A DNA stretch of 64,000 nt, taken from positions 62,001 to 126,000 of the forward strand of contig CABUFC010000003.1 of the NCBI GenBank assembly GCA_902490735.1. Reading direction: 5' to 3'. The notes under the pieces are model-generated. The model did no database searches and had not been told where the DNA came from. It worked only from the letters and a program-made list of their open reading frames with translations. This DNA is from an uncultured Oscillospiraceae bacterium (lineage in GTDB: Bacteria > Bacillota > Clostridia > Oscillospirales > Acutalibacteraceae). Within the stretch, counting starts at the first letter, position 1. Every line of letters begins with the position of its first letter. Made by a program: the position numbers and the translations under genes. This document shows, piece by piece, positions 17,158-26,195 of this stretch.

Positions 17158-19113
17158 CTAATCCATCCTTACTTCTTCTATTGCCTTTAAAAGCATATCC
17201 CGTGCCACATTAAAATCCGCCGTATCAAGCTCGCAGGCCGCCATTGTTTTACTTCCGCCGCCGGAAAGTTTTTCCATTACGATTTGAACGTTTTCTGAAA
17301 GTGTCCTTGCGCTTATATTAATTTTACCGTCTATGCGGCAAAGAACATAAGATGTTTTAACGCCCTTAATTTCAAGAAGTTCATCTGCGGCTTTGCCTGT
17401 AATAATTTTAGTGCCGGCGCCTTCAAAAGTATTAAACGCAACTGCACTATCCTTATGAATTTCGGCTGAAGCTATAATATTTGATTTAATTTTATAAAAT
17501 TCAAGAGAATCGGCAAACAGTCTTTTAATTTCTATAGGATCTGCGCCTTGTTTTCTTAATAACGCTGAGGTTTCAAATGTTCGAACACCCGTATTAAAAA
17601 CAAAATTTCGGGTGTCCAGCATAATGCCTGCCAAAAGGCCTTCGGCTTCTGCTCTTTCTATGCTGTTTTCATCTATGTACTGTAAAAGCTCGGTCATCAT
17701 TTCGCATGTAGAAGAAGCTGAGGTTTCGTGATAAAATATTACTGCTTTATCAATAAAATCGACAGCTTTTCTGTGGTGATCGATAACCACTATATTGTCA
17801 CATTTATCTATAAGCTCGGGTGCGTCAACAAAGTTTTTTCTGTGAGTATCCAAAACAAACAAAAGTGTGCCGCGTCCAACTTTAGAAAGCGCTTTTTGCG
17901 GCGGGCAAATATTAATTGATTTGTTAAGTTTATAAACACGATCAATAAATGGGCCTGCCATAGTGCTATGCTCGTCTAATACAACGCTTACTTCTTTTTC
18001 CAGTCTTTCGGCCGCGCTTTGAAGCGCAAAGGCCGCTCCAACGCAATCAAGGTCCGAAAACTTATGCCCCATAATAAGTATGTTATCACAAGATTTTAAC
18101 ATATCAATTAAAGTCGAGGCAACTATTCTTGTTCGCACCTTAGAGCGCTTTTCAGTTGAGCTTGAAACTCCGCCAAAAAACTTATAATCGTTTTCGCCAA
18201 TTTTTATTGCCGCCTGGTCGCCGCCACGGCCAAGCGCCATATCAAGCGCTGATTTAGCATATTCGGCACAACCCTTAAAATCATTGGCGTCAACGCCGAT
18301 ACCAATAGAAATTGTCGGCTTAATACCGCTGCTGGTCTCGATAGATTTGACTTCGGTTAAAATACTGAATTTATCAGCCTTTATTTTATTTAAATAACGT
18401 TCTTCAAAAATAAACAAAAATCTGTCGCCACTAAGCTTTTGAACAAGTCCGTTAGTTTTTAAAAACCAATTTTCAAGAACATTCTGGATTTTCGAATGTA
18501 AAGCCGAACGTTCGCTATCTCGTAGTCCATGAGCGGCATCATCAAAATTATCTACTGCAAGAACTGCTACAACCGGTCTTGACAGCATATATTCCATAGC
18601 ATATTTTTGCAGGTTTGTAATATCCAAAAAACAAATAACACGCTGACTTATTTTACCGTCGTTACTCAAGCTTTCGAATGTCCTGAAAACTTTTCCGCCA
18701 AAATTTACTTCAATGCGTTTTTCTTTTTTAAGTCTGATTTGATCGTCTTTGGATATAATTACGGATAAGTCCATACCAATAAGGCTATCGGCTTCGGCAG
18801 ACATCTCATTATAAAAAGCGCTGTTATACCAAATTATTTCATCGTTGTCGGAAACGACTATAAGCGGCAATGTAAAGCTGGATAAAACATTACTGCTGGC
18901 TTTACCCAGTTCGTCGTTTAAGTTTTTTATAAGCTTATTATATTTGCTTTCGCCTTTGCGGCTGTAAATTATAAAAGTTAACGCAAAAGCCACTGTTATC
19001 GCCATAAAAACGTATGAAAGTGTTTGATTATAAAAATAAAAAGCAATACTAACGGCGATTAGGAAAACGATAAACAAAAAGAACAAATAATTTATAAAAC
19101 CATATCGTTTCAA
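17158..19113 (-). CDS. gdpP: Cyclic-di-AMP phosphodiesterase GdpP (YybT)
   Basis: Membrane protein that degrades c-di-AMP, a signal for cell-wall and potassium homeostasis. Two N-terminal membrane segments (about residues 8-50) are followed by a PAS-like domain (about 85-170), a degenerate GGDEF domain (about 175-305, with SGDRF in place of GGDEF) and a DHH/DHHA1 catalytic region. Metal ligands are visible at H350, D354, D356, D422 and DHH 445-447. The 651 residues match the family. It lies 12 nt after rnj. Regulation is likely shared with the whole run. Confidence 0.96.
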   Translation of the reverse strand: MKRYGFINYLFFLFIVFLIAVSIAFYFYNQTLSYVFMAITVAFALTFIIYSRKGESKYNKLIKNLNDELGKASSNVLSSFTLPLIVVSDNDEIIWYNSAFYNEMSAEADSLIGMDLSVIISKDDQIRLKKEKRIEVNFGGKVFRTFESLSNDGKISQRVICFLDITNLQKYAMEYMLSRPVVAVLAVDNFDDAAHGLRDSERSALHSKIQNVLENWFLKTNGLVQKLSGDRFLFIFEERYLNKIKADKFSILTEVKSIETSSGIKPTISIGIGVDANDFKGCAEYAKSALDMALGRGGDQAAIKIGENDYKFFGGVSSSTEKRSKVRTRIVASTLIDMLKSCDNILIMGHKFSDLDCVGAAFALQSAAERLEKEVSVVLDEHSTMAGPFIDRVYKLNKSINICPPQKALSKVGRGTLLFVLDTHRKNFVDAPELIDKCDNIVVIDHHRKAVDFIDKAVIFYHETSASSTCEMMTELLQYIDENSIERAEAEGLLAGIMLDTRNFVFNTGVRTFETSALLRKQGADPIEIKRLFADSLEFYKIKSNIIASAEIHKDSAVAFNTFEGAGTKIITGKAADELLEIKGVKTSYVLCRIDGKINISARTLSENVQIVMEKLSGGGSKTMAACELDTADFNVARDMLLKAIEEVRMD

Positions 19114-19125
19114 CGGTATTCCCCT

Positions 19126-20901
19126 TTAAACTTCTAAAATAATAGGCAAAATCATTGGACTGCGCTTTGTTTTATTATATAAAAACTTTGAAACCGCATC
19201 ACGAATTTTAGTTTTGTATGCCGAATAATCTCTTACACCGTTTAAATAGCACTTTTCTATACTATCGTATACAACGTCAGTAATTTCCGAAATTAACTGT
19301 TCCGATTCGCGAACATATATAAATCCGCGTGAAATAATTTCAGGATTTGATACTACCTCTTTTGTTACCGAATCCATTGCAAGCGCTACTATAATTACAC
19401 CGTCTTCGGCGAGATGCTTTCTATCTCGCAATACAATGCTTCCGACGTCGCCTACACCCAGTCCATCCACAAGAACTCTGCCCGATGGCACAGTATCGGC
19501 AATTTTTATGGATTTTTTGGTAATTTCTATAACGTCACCGATATTGCTTATAACGATATTTTTATTGTTTATTCCCATGCTTTCGGCAATAACGGCATGC
19601 TTGTAAAGATGCTTTTGCTCACCGTGTACGGGAACAAAAAACTTAGGTTTTGTAAGACTTAAAATAAGCTTTAATTCTTCTTGGCAAGCGTGGCCGGATA
19701 CATGTACATCATACATTTTTTCGTATACAACGCGCGCGCCCTGCTTCATCAGTTCGTTTATAACCTTGCTAACAAGCTTTTCATTGCCGGGTATTGGCGT
19801 AGCGGAAATTATAATCATATCACCAGGTATAATCGCTAGCTGCCGGTGGTCACCAAATGCCATGCGGTGAAGCGCCGAAAGCGGCTCACCCTGGCTTCCG
19901 GTAGTAATTATTACAAGCTGTTCTTTAGGATATTTATTAATACTTTCTATATCTACTAAAGTATTATTCGGTATTTTTAAATATCCGAATTCACTCGCAA
20001 TATTTACAACGTTTAACATGCTTCTGCCGGAAACGGCAATTTTTCTTTTGCAGCGCACGGCCTCATCAATAATCTGCTGTATACGATGTATGTTTGACGA
20101 AAAAGTCGCAACTATTATTCGGTCTTTGCCTGCCTTTTGAAACAGATTGGCAAAACTTTCACCGACAATTCGTTCGCTTGGTGTATAACCGGGTCGTTCG
20201 GCATTGGTAGAATCCGATAAAAGTGCTAACACACCCTTATGGCCGAGTTCCGCTAATCGCGCAAGGTCTATCATTTTATCGTCAATTGGGGTAGTGTCGA
20301 TTTTAAAATCCCCTGTGTGAATAACCGTGCCGCAAGGACTTGTAATCGCAAGCGCTACAGCATCAGGTATTGAATGATTTACATGAATAAATTCAACAGT
20401 AAAACAACCTAATGAAATTTTATCCTTAGGTTTAATTTCAACAAGTTTTACGGACGACAGCAAGTTATGCTCTGAAAGTTTGCTTTCAATAAGGCCTAAA
20501 GTAAGTTTGGTACCATATATCGGTATATTTAAATGTTTTAAAAGATACGGTATTGCACCGATATGATCCTCATGTCCGTGTGTTACTAAAAGCCCTTTAA
20601 TTTTATCCTTATTTTTTAAAATATAGCTAAAATCGGGAATAACTATATCAACGCCGGGCATTTCTTCATCCGGAAATGACATTCCGCAATCGACAATTAT
20701 CATATCGTCTTTATACTCATACAAATAACAGTTTTTGCCGATTTCCCCCATACCGCCGATAGGAATAATTTTAATCGGAACAGAAGGCTTTTTTTCTGCC
20801 CTTTTTGAGACCGGTTTTTTTTGCGTTTTTTTCGGTTTAAAATTTTTAATAGATTTAAGTTTTGTGCTGTCGCTTTTTTTGACAGCATTGTTTTTTTGCA
20901 T
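19126..20901 (-). CDS. rnj: Ribonuclease J
   Basis: Metallo-beta-lactamase/beta-CASP ribonuclease with 5'-to-3' exo- and endonuclease activity, central to Gram-positive mRNA turnover. The zinc motif HGHEDH is at residues 108-113, and the beta-CASP motifs and a C-terminal domain follow. Unlike the usual form of about 555 residues, the protein has a basic extension of about 42 residues (many Lys, some Pro) before the conserved IKIIPIGGMGEIG start. SD AAGGAA precedes the ATG. It heads the run rnj-gdpP-rplI-dnaB-tilS-hpt-ftsH; no clear promoter was found upstream. Confidence 0.95.
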   Translation of the reverse strand: MQKNNAVKKSDSTKLKSIKNFKPKKTQKKPVSKRAEKKPSVPIKIIPIGGMGEIGKNCYLYEYKDDMIIVDCGMSFPDEEMPGVDIVIPDFSYILKNKDKIKGLLVTHGHEDHIGAIPYLLKHLNIPIYGTKLTLGLIESKLSEHNLLSSVKLVEIKPKDKISLGCFTVEFIHVNHSIPDAVALAITSPCGTVIHTGDFKIDTTPIDDKMIDLARLAELGHKGVLALLSDSTNAERPGYTPSERIVGESFANLFQKAGKDRIIVATFSSNIHRIQQIIDEAVRCKRKIAVSGRSMLNVVNIASEFGYLKIPNNTLVDIESINKYPKEQLVIITTGSQGEPLSALHRMAFGDHRQLAIIPGDMIIISATPIPGNEKLVSKVINELMKQGARVVYEKMYDVHVSGHACQEELKLILSLTKPKFFVPVHGEQKHLYKHAVIAESMGINNKNIVISNIGDVIEITKKSIKIADTVPSGRVLVDGLGVGDVGSIVLRDRKHLAEDGVIIVALAMDSVTKEVVSNPEIISRGFIYVRESEQLISEITDVVYDSIEKCYLNGVRDYSAYKTKIRDAVSKFLYNKTKRSPMILPIILEV

Positions 20902-20947
20902 ATTGTGTTCCTTTCAAGCAAAATGTCATCAAAAGAAATATTTTCAC

Positions 20948-20976
20948 TTGACAACAAATGATTTTTAAACTATAAT
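20948..20976 (+). promoter_or_regulatory. Consensus promoter of tRNA-Thr
   Basis: TTGACA (20948-20953), a 17-bp spacer and TATAAT (20971-20976), a perfect sigma-A consensus. The expected start near 20983 gives a 5' precursor of about 12 nt before the tRNA. Confidence 0.9.
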
Positions 20977-20994
20977 ATTTTTTGCCGTAAGTTT

Positions 20995-21070
<76 letters not shown>

Positions 21071-21092
21071 TTGCAAGATATTCTTGCGGCAT

Positions 21093-21127
21093 TTCCCCGA
21101 CTAAACGGTCGGGGGATTTTTTTATTT
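21093..21127 (+). terminator. Terminator of the tRNA-Thr gene
   Basis: Arms CCCCGAC (21095-21101) and GTCGGGG (21108-21114) with a 6-nt loop, followed by ATTTTTTTATTTT. The 124 bases from here to the next promoter at 21252 show nothing I can name. Confidence 0.9.
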
Positions 21128-21251
21128 TCATTCTTGGCTAAACCAAGCAATAACATTCAAAAATATTTATCGCATTATACAATAGATATAATTATTTTAT
21201 AACATAACGCTAAAATTTGCAAGCATTAAAGATTTTTTATTCTATAATTCC

Positions 21252-21280
21252 TTTACAAAATAAGATTTTTGTCGTATAAT
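21252..21280 (+). promoter_or_regulatory. Predicted sigma-A promoter of the paaK-iorA-iorB-ACT operon
   Basis: TTTACA (21252-21257), a 17-bp spacer and TATAAT (21275-21280). The expected start near 21287 leaves a leader of about 75 nt before the TTG start of paaK. The AAGGGAG ribosome site is at 21347-21353. Confidence 0.7.
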
Positions 21281-21361
21281 CTTTTAAAGATATTGCATTC
21301 TTATATTAATTTATATTATTCAGGGAATAATGTCTATACTATATTTAAGGGAGTATTCGAT

Positions 21362-22663
21362 TTGATTTGGAACAAAGAAATGGAAACTATGTCGCGTAAA
21401 GGCATAGAAGCCATGCAATTAGAGAGATTAAAATGGTCTGTTAATCTTTGCTACAATAACGTACCGATGTATAAAAAGAGGTTTGATGAAATCGGCTTTA
21501 AACCGGAAATGCTTAAATCTTTAAGCGACCTTCAAAAATTGCCGTTTACCGTAAAAGACGATTTAAGGGATAATTATCCGTTTGGTTTATTTGCGGTGCC
21601 TCAAAGTGATATCGTACGCATACATGCTTCAAGCGGAACTACCGGAAAGCCCACTGTTGTAGGCTATACCAAAAACGACCTTGAAAACTGGGCGGAAATG
21701 ATTGCAAGAATCGTTACTGCTGCCGGTGCTGACAAAAATACAATTGTACAAATAGCGTTTGGATACGGTCTGTTTACAGGCGCTTTAGGACTACATTACG
21801 GTCTTGAAAAAATAGGCGCTACCGTAGTGCCTACCTCGTCGGGCAACAGTGAAAAACAACTGATGCTGATGCGCGACTTTAAAACAAACGCGCTTGTGGC
21901 AACTCCGAGTTACGCATTATATTTATCCGAACTTGCTAAAGAATCCGGTTATCCCATGAGCGACTATCATTTAAAAATTGGAATTCTCGGTTCCGAAGGC
22001 TGTACTCCGGAAATGCGCGACCAAATTGAAAAGAACTGGGGAATGTTTGTAACCGACAATTACGGAATGAGTGAAACCGGCGGCCCCGGACTTTCGGGCG
22101 AATGTGAATTGCGTTGCGGGCTACACATAAACGAAGACTTTTATTTATGCGAAATAATCGATCCAAAAACCGGTGAGGTGTTACCTGAAGGCAGCGAAGG
22201 CGAGCTTGTTGTAACTACACTTACAAAAGAAGGAATTCCTCTTATTCGCTACAGAACCAAAGATTTAACCAACATTACATACGAGCCTTGCAAATGCGGC
22301 CGCACAACAGCGCGTATGAGCAAAATCAAGGGCAGAAGCGACGATATGCTAAAAATACGCGGTGTAAACATATTCCCATCTCAGGTGGAAAGTGTTTTAA
22401 TGAAGATTGACAGCATCGGTCCTCACTATCAAATGATAGTAAGGCGCGAGAACTTTGCCGATACGCTTGAAATTAAGGTTGAACTTATTGACGGCAGTCT
22501 TTTAGAGCGTTATTCAGAGCTGCAAAACTTGCAGCAACATATTCGTGCAAAGATAAAATCCGTGCTTGGAATTGATACTAAAATTACACTCTCTCCGCCG
22601 AAAGCACTTGAAAGATTCAGCGGCAAAGCAAAAAGAGTATTAGACTTAAGGAATGTGAAATAA
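21362..22663 (+). CDS. paaK: Phenylacetate-CoA ligase family protein
   Basis: AMP-forming aryl-CoA ligase of the adenylate-forming superfamily. I start at the TTG (21362), which has AAGGGAG 8 nt upstream and gives 433 residues, the usual PaaK length; an upstream in-frame ATG adds 31 residues unlike the family. The P-loop SSGTTGKPT is at about 90-98, YGMSETGG is present, and the C-terminal lid contains the IKGRSDDMLKIRG hinge. It overlaps iorA by one base (TAATG). With IorAB it probably interconverts aryl-acetyl-CoA and aryl acetate. In amino-acid fermenters this step may run toward the free acid and ATP, but the direction is inference. Confidence 0.92.
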   Translation: MIWNKEMETMSRKGIEAMQLERLKWSVNLCYNNVPMYKKRFDEIGFKPEMLKSLSDLQKLPFTVKDDLRDNYPFGLFAVPQSDIVRIHASSGTTGKPTVVGYTKNDLENWAEMIARIVTAAGADKNTIVQIAFGYGLFTGALGLHYGLEKIGATVVPTSSGNSEKQLMLMRDFKTNALVATPSYALYLSELAKESGYPMSDYHLKIGILGSEGCTPEMRDQIEKNWGMFVTDNYGMSETGGPGLSGECELRCGLHINEDFYLCEIIDPKTGEVLPEGSEGELVVTTLTKEGIPLIRYRTKDLTNITYEPCKCGRTTARMSKIKGRSDDMLKIRGVNIFPSQVESVLMKIDSIGPHYQMIVRRENFADTLEIKVELIDGSLLERYSELQNLQQHIRAKIKSVLGIDTKITLSPPKALERFSGKAKRVLDLRNVK

Positions 22664-24408
22664 TGAAAAAACTTATGCTTGGCAATGAAGCGATTGCACG
22701 CGGCATTTATGAAGCCGGCGGCAAGGTCGTATCTAGTTATCCGGGCACACCCTCTACCGAAATAACCGAATACATTGCAAAATATGAAGAAATATACAGC
22801 GAATGGGCGCCGAATGAAAAGGTTGCTGTAGAAGTAGCTTCCGGAGCAGCCATTGCCGGAGCGCGCGCGTTTTCCGCTATGAAACACGTTGGTTTAAATG
22901 TGGCGGCAGACCCTCTTTATACCGCTTCTTATATCGGCGTTAACGGCGGACTGGTGCTTACCGTAGCGGATGACCCCGGTATGCACTCTTCGCAAAACGA
23001 ACAGGACAGCAGAAATCACGCTATCGGTGCGAAAGTACCAATGTTAGAGCCATCGGACAGCGCGGAATGCAAGGAATTTACGAAACTTGCATTCGATTTA
23101 TCCGAAGAATTTGATACGCCCGTAATTATCCGCGTAACAACAAGAATAGCGCACTCGAGAAGCCTTGTAGAAGAAGAGCCGAGAAAAGAAGTACCCGTAA
23201 GGATTTATGAAAAAAATCCGCAAAAAAATGTTATGATGCCCGCAATGGCGATAAAGCGCCATGTTTTTGTTGAGGAACGCACTAAAAAGCTTACCGAATA
23301 TGCGGAAAACTGCAAAATAAACACAGTAGAAATTAACGAAGGCGCAAAATTCGGCATCATTACCGCAGGCGACTGCTATATGTATGCAAAAGAAGCGCTT
23401 AAAGAAAACGCTTCGTATCTTAAACTTGGAATGGTAAATCCTTTGCCAATAAAGCTTATTAAAGATTTTGCCGAAAAATTCAACGAAGTTATAATTATAG
23501 AAGAACTCGACGGAGTAATTGAAAAGCACTGCCGCTCATTAGGAATTAACTGCCGCGGTAAAGATATATTTGGGTATTTAGGGGAGTTTTCACAAGAAAC
23601 CGTAAAAAATAAGCTGCTAAATATTTATCCTAAGGTGAATAGCGTGGATCTTGAAATTCCTCCGCGTCCTCCGGCTTTATGCGCGGGCTGCCCACACAGA
23701 AGTCTTTTTTACGCATTAAAAACTATAGGCTGTTACGTTAGCGGTGATATTGGCTGCTACACTTTAGGTGCGCTTCCGCCCCTTTCTTCAATTGATACAT
23801 GCATTTGCATGGGTGCATCGGTTTCGGCTTTGCACGGTGCGGCAATAGCACGCGGCAAGGATTTTTCCAAAAATGCAGTTGCAGTAATTGGAGACAGTAC
23901 GTTTATTCACTCCGGAATTACAGGTATTATCGATATTGCTTATAATAAAGGTTTAAGCACTGTAATAGTGCTTGATAATTCAATAACCGGCATGACCGGT
24001 CATCAAAACAATCCTGCTAACGGGCTTACAATTAAAAACGAGCCTACTACTGCAGTTGATCTTGAAGCTTTAGCTTTAGCAGTAGGTTTTAAAAGCGTAA
24101 GGGTTGTAGATCCTTACAAAATGGCGGATACTACAGCGGTTATAAAGGAAGAGCTTGCAAAACCCGAACCTTCACTTATAATATCAAGAAGGCCATGCGT
24201 ACTATTAAAAAATGTTAAACACAACCGGCCGCTTTATGTATCTGGCGACACTTGCAAAGGCTGCAAAATGTGCATGAGAATAGGCTGCCCCGCAATAGAA
24301 TTTAAAGACGGCAAGGCAAAAATTGAAAGCACGCTATGTGTTGGCTGCAAGGTTTGCACCGAGCTTTGCAAATTTGGAGCAATAAAAGGAGCAAACGAAG
24401 ATGTATAA
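22663..24408 (+). CDS. iorA: Indolepyruvate:ferredoxin oxidoreductase, alpha subunit
   Basis: TPP- and iron-sulfur-dependent subunit that oxidatively decarboxylates aryl pyruvates to aryl-acetyl-CoA and reduces ferredoxin. The N-terminal pyrimidine-binding domain (SSYPGTPSTE near residue 22), a TPP-binding region (CAGCPHRS, GDIGCYTLG, GDSTFIHSG) and a C-terminal double [4Fe-4S] domain with C531, C534, C537, C542 and C559, C562, C565, C569 are all present. Its 581 residues are close to the family norm. It overlaps paaK by 1 nt and iorB by 8 nt, so the three are tightly coupled. Confidence 0.96.
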   Translation: MKKLMLGNEAIARGIYEAGGKVVSSYPGTPSTEITEYIAKYEEIYSEWAPNEKVAVEVASGAAIAGARAFSAMKHVGLNVAADPLYTASYIGVNGGLVLTVADDPGMHSSQNEQDSRNHAIGAKVPMLEPSDSAECKEFTKLAFDLSEEFDTPVIIRVTTRIAHSRSLVEEEPRKEVPVRIYEKNPQKNVMMPAMAIKRHVFVEERTKKLTEYAENCKINTVEINEGAKFGIITAGDCYMYAKEALKENASYLKLGMVNPLPIKLIKDFAEKFNEVIIIEELDGVIEKHCRSLGINCRGKDIFGYLGEFSQETVKNKLLNIYPKVNSVDLEIPPRPPALCAGCPHRSLFYALKTIGCYVSGDIGCYTLGALPPLSSIDTCICMGASVSALHGAAIARGKDFSKNAVAVIGDSTFIHSGITGIIDIAYNKGLSTVIVLDNSITGMTGHQNNPANGLTIKNEPTTAVDLEALALAVGFKSVRVVDPYKMADTTAVIKEELAKPEPSLIISRRPCVLLKNVKHNRPLYVSGDTCKGCKMCMRIGCPAIEFKDGKAKIESTLCVGCKVCTELCKFGAIKGANEDV

Positions 24409-24979
24409 TATAATGATTGTGGGAGTCGGCGGTCAAGGAACACTGCTTGCAAGCCGTCTTATCGGCCAAGTAATGTACGGCGAAGGGCTTGATATAAAGC
24501 TTAGCGAAGTACACGGGATGAGTCAGCGCGGCGGCAGCGTTGTCACCTATGTAAAGGCAGATAAAAAGGTATATTCGCCGATAATTACCAAAGGCGAAGC
24601 CGACATAATTTTAGCATTTGAAAATCTTGAAGCGGCACGCTGGCTTGAATATTTAAAACCGGGCGGAACAGTTATTGTTAATACTCGCGAAATTTTACCT
24701 ATGCCGGTAATAACCGGCGCCGCAAAATATCCGGATGGTATTTTAAATGCTTTAAAAAATTGCGATCTGAATCTTATCGCGTTAGACGCTTTAGATCTTG
24801 CAGAAAAAGCAGGCAATGCAAAAGCTGTTAATGTTGTTTTAATCGGTGTTTTAGCTAAAAGCACCGGTATTGCAAAAGAAAAATGGATCGATGCAATAAA
24901 GGCTACCGTCCCTGAAAAATTTTTAGATTTAAACTTAAAAGCGTTTGACCTTGGTTACAACAGCAAACTAATAAAATAA
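24401..24979 (+). CDS. iorB: Indolepyruvate:ferredoxin oxidoreductase, beta subunit
   Basis: Gamma-type (POR_N/KOR gamma) domain subunit of 192 residues that pairs with IorA. It begins with the glycine-rich NIMIVGVGGQGTLLASRL block and has the family SEVHGMSQRGGSV motif at about 35-47. The start lies inside the iorA 3' end (8-nt overlap), typical of subunits made in fixed ratio. Confidence 0.95.
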   Translation: MYNIMIVGVGGQGTLLASRLIGQVMYGEGLDIKLSEVHGMSQRGGSVVTYVKADKKVYSPIITKGEADIILAFENLEAARWLEYLKPGGTVIVNTREILPMPVITGAAKYPDGILNALKNCDLNLIALDALDLAEKAGNAKAVNVVLIGVLAKSTGIAKEKWIDAIKATVPEKFLDLNLKAFDLGYNSKLIK

Positions 24980-24992
24980 GGAGAGGACTATT

Positions 24993-25418
24993 ATGTTAAT
25001 TGATCAAATATCCATATTTATTGAAAACCGACCCGGTCGTATGGCGGAAATCACCGAGCTTTTAGCAAAAAACGAAATTGATATTAGGGCACTATCTATT
25101 GCAGATACTACCGATTACGGCATTTTAAGGCTTATTGTTAACGATCCGCAAAAGACGACAAAAGTATTAAAAGAACACAATGTTACTTGCTCGATTACCA
25201 AGGTTTTGGCTGTAGCTATTGACGATAAACCCGGCGGACTTGACAAGGTTGTTCAAATACTAACCGCCAATAACATAGCAATTGAATACATGTACGCATT
25301 TTTAAATCCCACTAAAGACACTGCTTTTGTTATGATACGTGTAGAAGACAACGAAAAATCCGCCAAAGTTCTAAAAGAAGCCGGCGTAAATGTAGTAAAA
25401 TTTGAAGAATTAATGTAA
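24993..25418 (+). CDS. Tandem ACT-domain protein
   Basis: A 141-residue protein made of two ACT domains (about residues 3-70 and 71-141) and nothing else. The first begins ISIFIENRPGRMAEI, the second has AVAIDDKPGGLDKV. ACT domains usually bind amino acids. Homologous proteins are often encoded beside IorAB/PaaK genes, where a sensor or allosteric role for aromatic amino acids is presumed but not proven. AAGGAGAGG lies before the ATG, 13 nt after iorB, and a terminator follows directly. Confidence 0.9.
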   Translation: MLIDQISIFIENRPGRMAEITELLAKNEIDIRALSIADTTDYGILRLIVNDPQKTTKVLKEHNVTCSITKVLAVAIDDKPGGLDKVVQILTANNIAIEYMYAFLNPTKDTAFVMIRVEDNEKSAKVLKEAGVNVVKFEELM

Positions 25419-25419
25419 A

Positions 25420-25453
25420 AAAATAACGGAGCACAAATGTGCTCCGTTATTTT
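25420..25453. terminator. Bidirectional terminator between the ACT gene and the ABC transporter genes
   Basis: Arms AATAACGGAGCAC and GTGCTCCGTTATT with an AAAT loop, A-rich on the left and T-rich on the right. It lies between convergent genes and touches the stop codon of the ABC ATPase gene. Confidence 0.92.
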
Positions 25454-26195
25454 ATAATACTTTCGATAGAAATATCTTTAGCCTTTCGTTTTTAGGATTT
25501 TCAAAAAATTCTTTTGGTTCTGCTTCTTCCATTATAATGCCCTCATCGATGAATACCACTTTTGACGCTACCTCGCGCGCAAAGCCCATTTCGTGAGTTA
25601 CAACTACCATGGTCATTCCCTCTTTAGCAAGGGTTTTCATAACGTCCAGCACCTCACCGACCATTTCGGGATCAAGTGCCGATGTCGGCTCATCAAAAAG
25701 CATTACGTCGGGGTTCATCGCAAGCGCGCGCACTATGGCTATCCTCTGTTTTTGGCCGCCTGACAGCTGGTTTGGATATGAATCCGCTCTATCTTTAAGG
25801 CCAACTCTATCAAGCAGTTTTAATGCCGATTCTTCGGCTTCTTTTTTTGTCATTCCAAGAAGTTTTACGGGCGCTAAAGTCATGTTTTGTAAAACCGTCA
25901 TATGTGGAAAAAGATTAAATTGCTGAAAAACCATGCCCATTTTTTGACGGTGTATATTGATATCAACGTTCTTGTCAAGGATGTTTATACCCTCAAAATA
26001 TATTTTGCCGCCGGTAGGTTCTTCAAGCCTGTTAAGGCAACGCAAAAATGTGGATTTTCCGCTTCCCGAAGGGCCAATTACAACCATAACGTCGCCTTTG
26101 TCAATTTCGGCATTAATTCCGGCAAGTACCTGATGATCACCGAATTTTTTTTCAAGCCCTTCAACTTTTATTAAGCATTCTTTATTATCTGTCAC
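25452..26195 (-). CDS. Polar amino-acid ABC transporter, ATP-binding protein
   Basis: GlnQ/ArtM-type ATPase. Walker A GPSGSGKS, Q-loop FQQFNLFPHMT, signature LSGGQKQR, Walker B VMLFDEPTSALDP and the H-loop THEMGFA are all intact. I start at the GTG (26195, 247 residues). AAGGAG lies 11 nt upstream, inside a longer frame that begins with TTG at 26216. This start overlaps the permease gene by 11 nt. It acts with the permease and binding protein encoded just upstream. Substrate specificity cannot be read directly. Confidence 0.93.
   Translation of the reverse strand: MTDNKECLIKVEGLEKKFGDHQVLAGINAEIDKGDVMVVIGPSGSGKSTFLRCLNRLEEPTGGKIYFEGINILDKNVDINIHRQKMGMVFQQFNLFPHMTVLQNMTLAPVKLLGMTKKEAEESALKLLDRVGLKDRADSYPNQLSGGQKQRIAIVRALAMNPDVMLFDEPTSALDPEMVGEVLDVMKTLAKEGMTMVVVTHEMGFAREVASKVVFIDEGIIMEEAEPKEFFENPKNERLKIFLSKVL

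Noticed and set aside
21269..21361. ATG at 21269 as the paaK start
   Set aside because: It lies before the -10 box of the predicted promoter (21275-21280) and adds 31 residues that do not fit the family; the TTG at 21362 has a good ribosome site.
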